Shown here: in pieces, positions 63,698 through 64,000 of the stretch | Position numbering within the stretch: position 1 is the first letter of the stretch | How the letters are laid out: each line of letters begins with the position of its first letter | Assembly: GCA_033344815.1 (NCBI GenBank) | Contig: JAWPMR010000001.1 | Coordinates: 4,512,136 to 4,576,135 of the forward strand | DNA: 64,000 bases | Direction of reading: 5' to 3' | From: Paracoccaceae bacterium | Lineage (GTDB): Bacteria > Pseudomonadota > Alphaproteobacteria > Rhodobacterales > Rhodobacteraceae | Made by a program: the position numbers and the translations under genes | Notes under the pieces: generated by a model | Databases searched by the model: none | What the model saw: the letters and a program-made list of their open reading frames with translations, nothing else | What the model was told of the DNA's origin: nothing

Positions 63698-64000
63698 TTA
63701 GCGGTAGCCTTCATCACCTTCGTCGTGCAATTTTGGGCCGCGCTCCTCAATTGGCTCCAGTGCCTGTTCAACCGCAGTATTTGGCGCCGCATGTACATCC
63801 GACAGCCGGGCCTGTGGATTTGCAGCCCATCTCACGGCGTTGGCGATCACCTTGCGCACATTGGGGTCATAGTATGTGGGATAGGTTTCGTGCCCAGGAC
63901 GGAAGTAGAAAACGTTACCCGCGCCCCGTCGGTAGGTAAGGCCCGAGCGAAAGACTTCGCCACCCTGAAACCAGCTGACAAATACGGTTTCCAGCGGTTC
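63698..64000 (-). CDS. ThuA-domain protein, C-terminal part (partial)
   Basis: The minus-strand frame is open from the window edge to the TAA at 63698-63700 (100 codons); it has no internal start because the gene begins beyond the window. The sequence SWFQGGEVFRSGLTYRRGAG followed by FYFRPGHETYPTYYDPNVR is the characteristic C-terminal half of ThuA (trehalose utilisation) class I glutamine-amidotransferase-like proteins, ending in an acidic tail. These are commonly found with Gfo/Idh/MocA and sugar catabolism genes; their reaction is not firmly known. It converges on the FGGY kinase with a 239-base gap in which I see no gene. Confidence 0.85.
   Translation of the reverse strand, partial: EPLETVFVSWFQGGEVFRSGLTYRRGAGNVFYFRPGHETYPTYYDPNVRKVIANAVRWAANPQARLSDVHAAPNTAVEQALEPIEERGPKLHDEGDEGYR

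Noticed and set aside
63478..63798. Minus-strand frame of 106 codons near the right edge
   Set aside because: Overlaps the well-supported ThuA C-terminus in another frame and has no recognisable sequence of its own.

Overview
The window looks like a chromosomal stretch from an alphaproteobacterium of the Rhodobacteraceae (Roseobacter group). The basis is the gene content and order: a rhizobial/roseobacter-type rhamnose locus with a fused RhaD aldolase-dehydrogenase, an iol operon, CUT2-type sugar ABC transporters, densely packed ATGA/GTGA-overlapping operons, and moderately GC-rich sequence judged by eye. I see no rRNA, tRNA, CRISPR, prophage or intact insertion sequence. Both ends cut through genes: pobA on the left and a ThuA-domain gene on the right.

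Layout. 1-1 kb: the end of pobA and a LysE-type exporter. 1-5.8 kb: a LacI regulator divergent from a CUT2 ABC operon (ATPase, permease, binding protein) of unknown sugar, with two near-identical palindromic operators between them. 6.2-10.6 kb: a large dCache chemoreceptor and a DUF2235 alpha/beta-hydrolase with membrane segments. 10.7-21.4 kb: a complete L-rhamnose locus, with rhaD-rhaI leftward and rhaR-rhaS-rhaT-rhaP-rhaQ-rhaU-rhaK rightward. 21.9-34.9 kb: an inositol locus with iolD-C-B-J-G leftward, two Gfo/Idh/MocA dehydrogenases around an IolE-like enzyme rightward, a LacI regulator, and a binding protein-permease-ATPase transporter. The same perfect 18-bp palindrome lies in both divergent control regions, so one repressor probably controls the whole locus. 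35.5-51.3 kb: a 3.5-kDa-residue-scale adhesin (about 3523 residues, 10.6 kb) with acidic DGSE-type repeats and a C-terminal RTX secretion module, facing its own type I secretion operon (TolC, ABC ATPase, HlyD) with one base between the convergent stop codons. 51.4-52.9 kb: an OmpA-domain protein and a beta-barrel protein.

53.2-63.5 kb holds the least familiar material. A leftward three-gene overlapping operon (PLP lyase, M24 peptidase-fold hydrolase, Asp/Glu racemase-fold protein) recalls part of the hydroxyectoine eut set, although the substrate is not evident. Next to it are a TIM-barrel isomerase plus PfkB kinase, and a leftward aldose dehydrogenase plus lactonase-type amidohydrolase, which together resemble the first two steps of oxidative fucose/aldose breakdown. 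Last comes a rightward BtpA/SgcQ-like protein, M42 peptidase-fold protein and FGGY kinase with overlapping genes. The BtpA-M42 pair matches the sgcQ/sgcX pair of the little-understood E. coli sgc operon, here joined to a kinase instead of a PTS, and is the best candidate for an undescribed pathway.

Taken together, the window is a carbohydrate and polyol catabolism island. It has three CUT2 transporters with local regulators, next to a surface-attachment system. In two transporter operons (rha, iol) a strong hairpin sits directly between the binding-protein gene and the next gene, and in the third (unknown sugar) it sits just after the terminal binding-protein gene.
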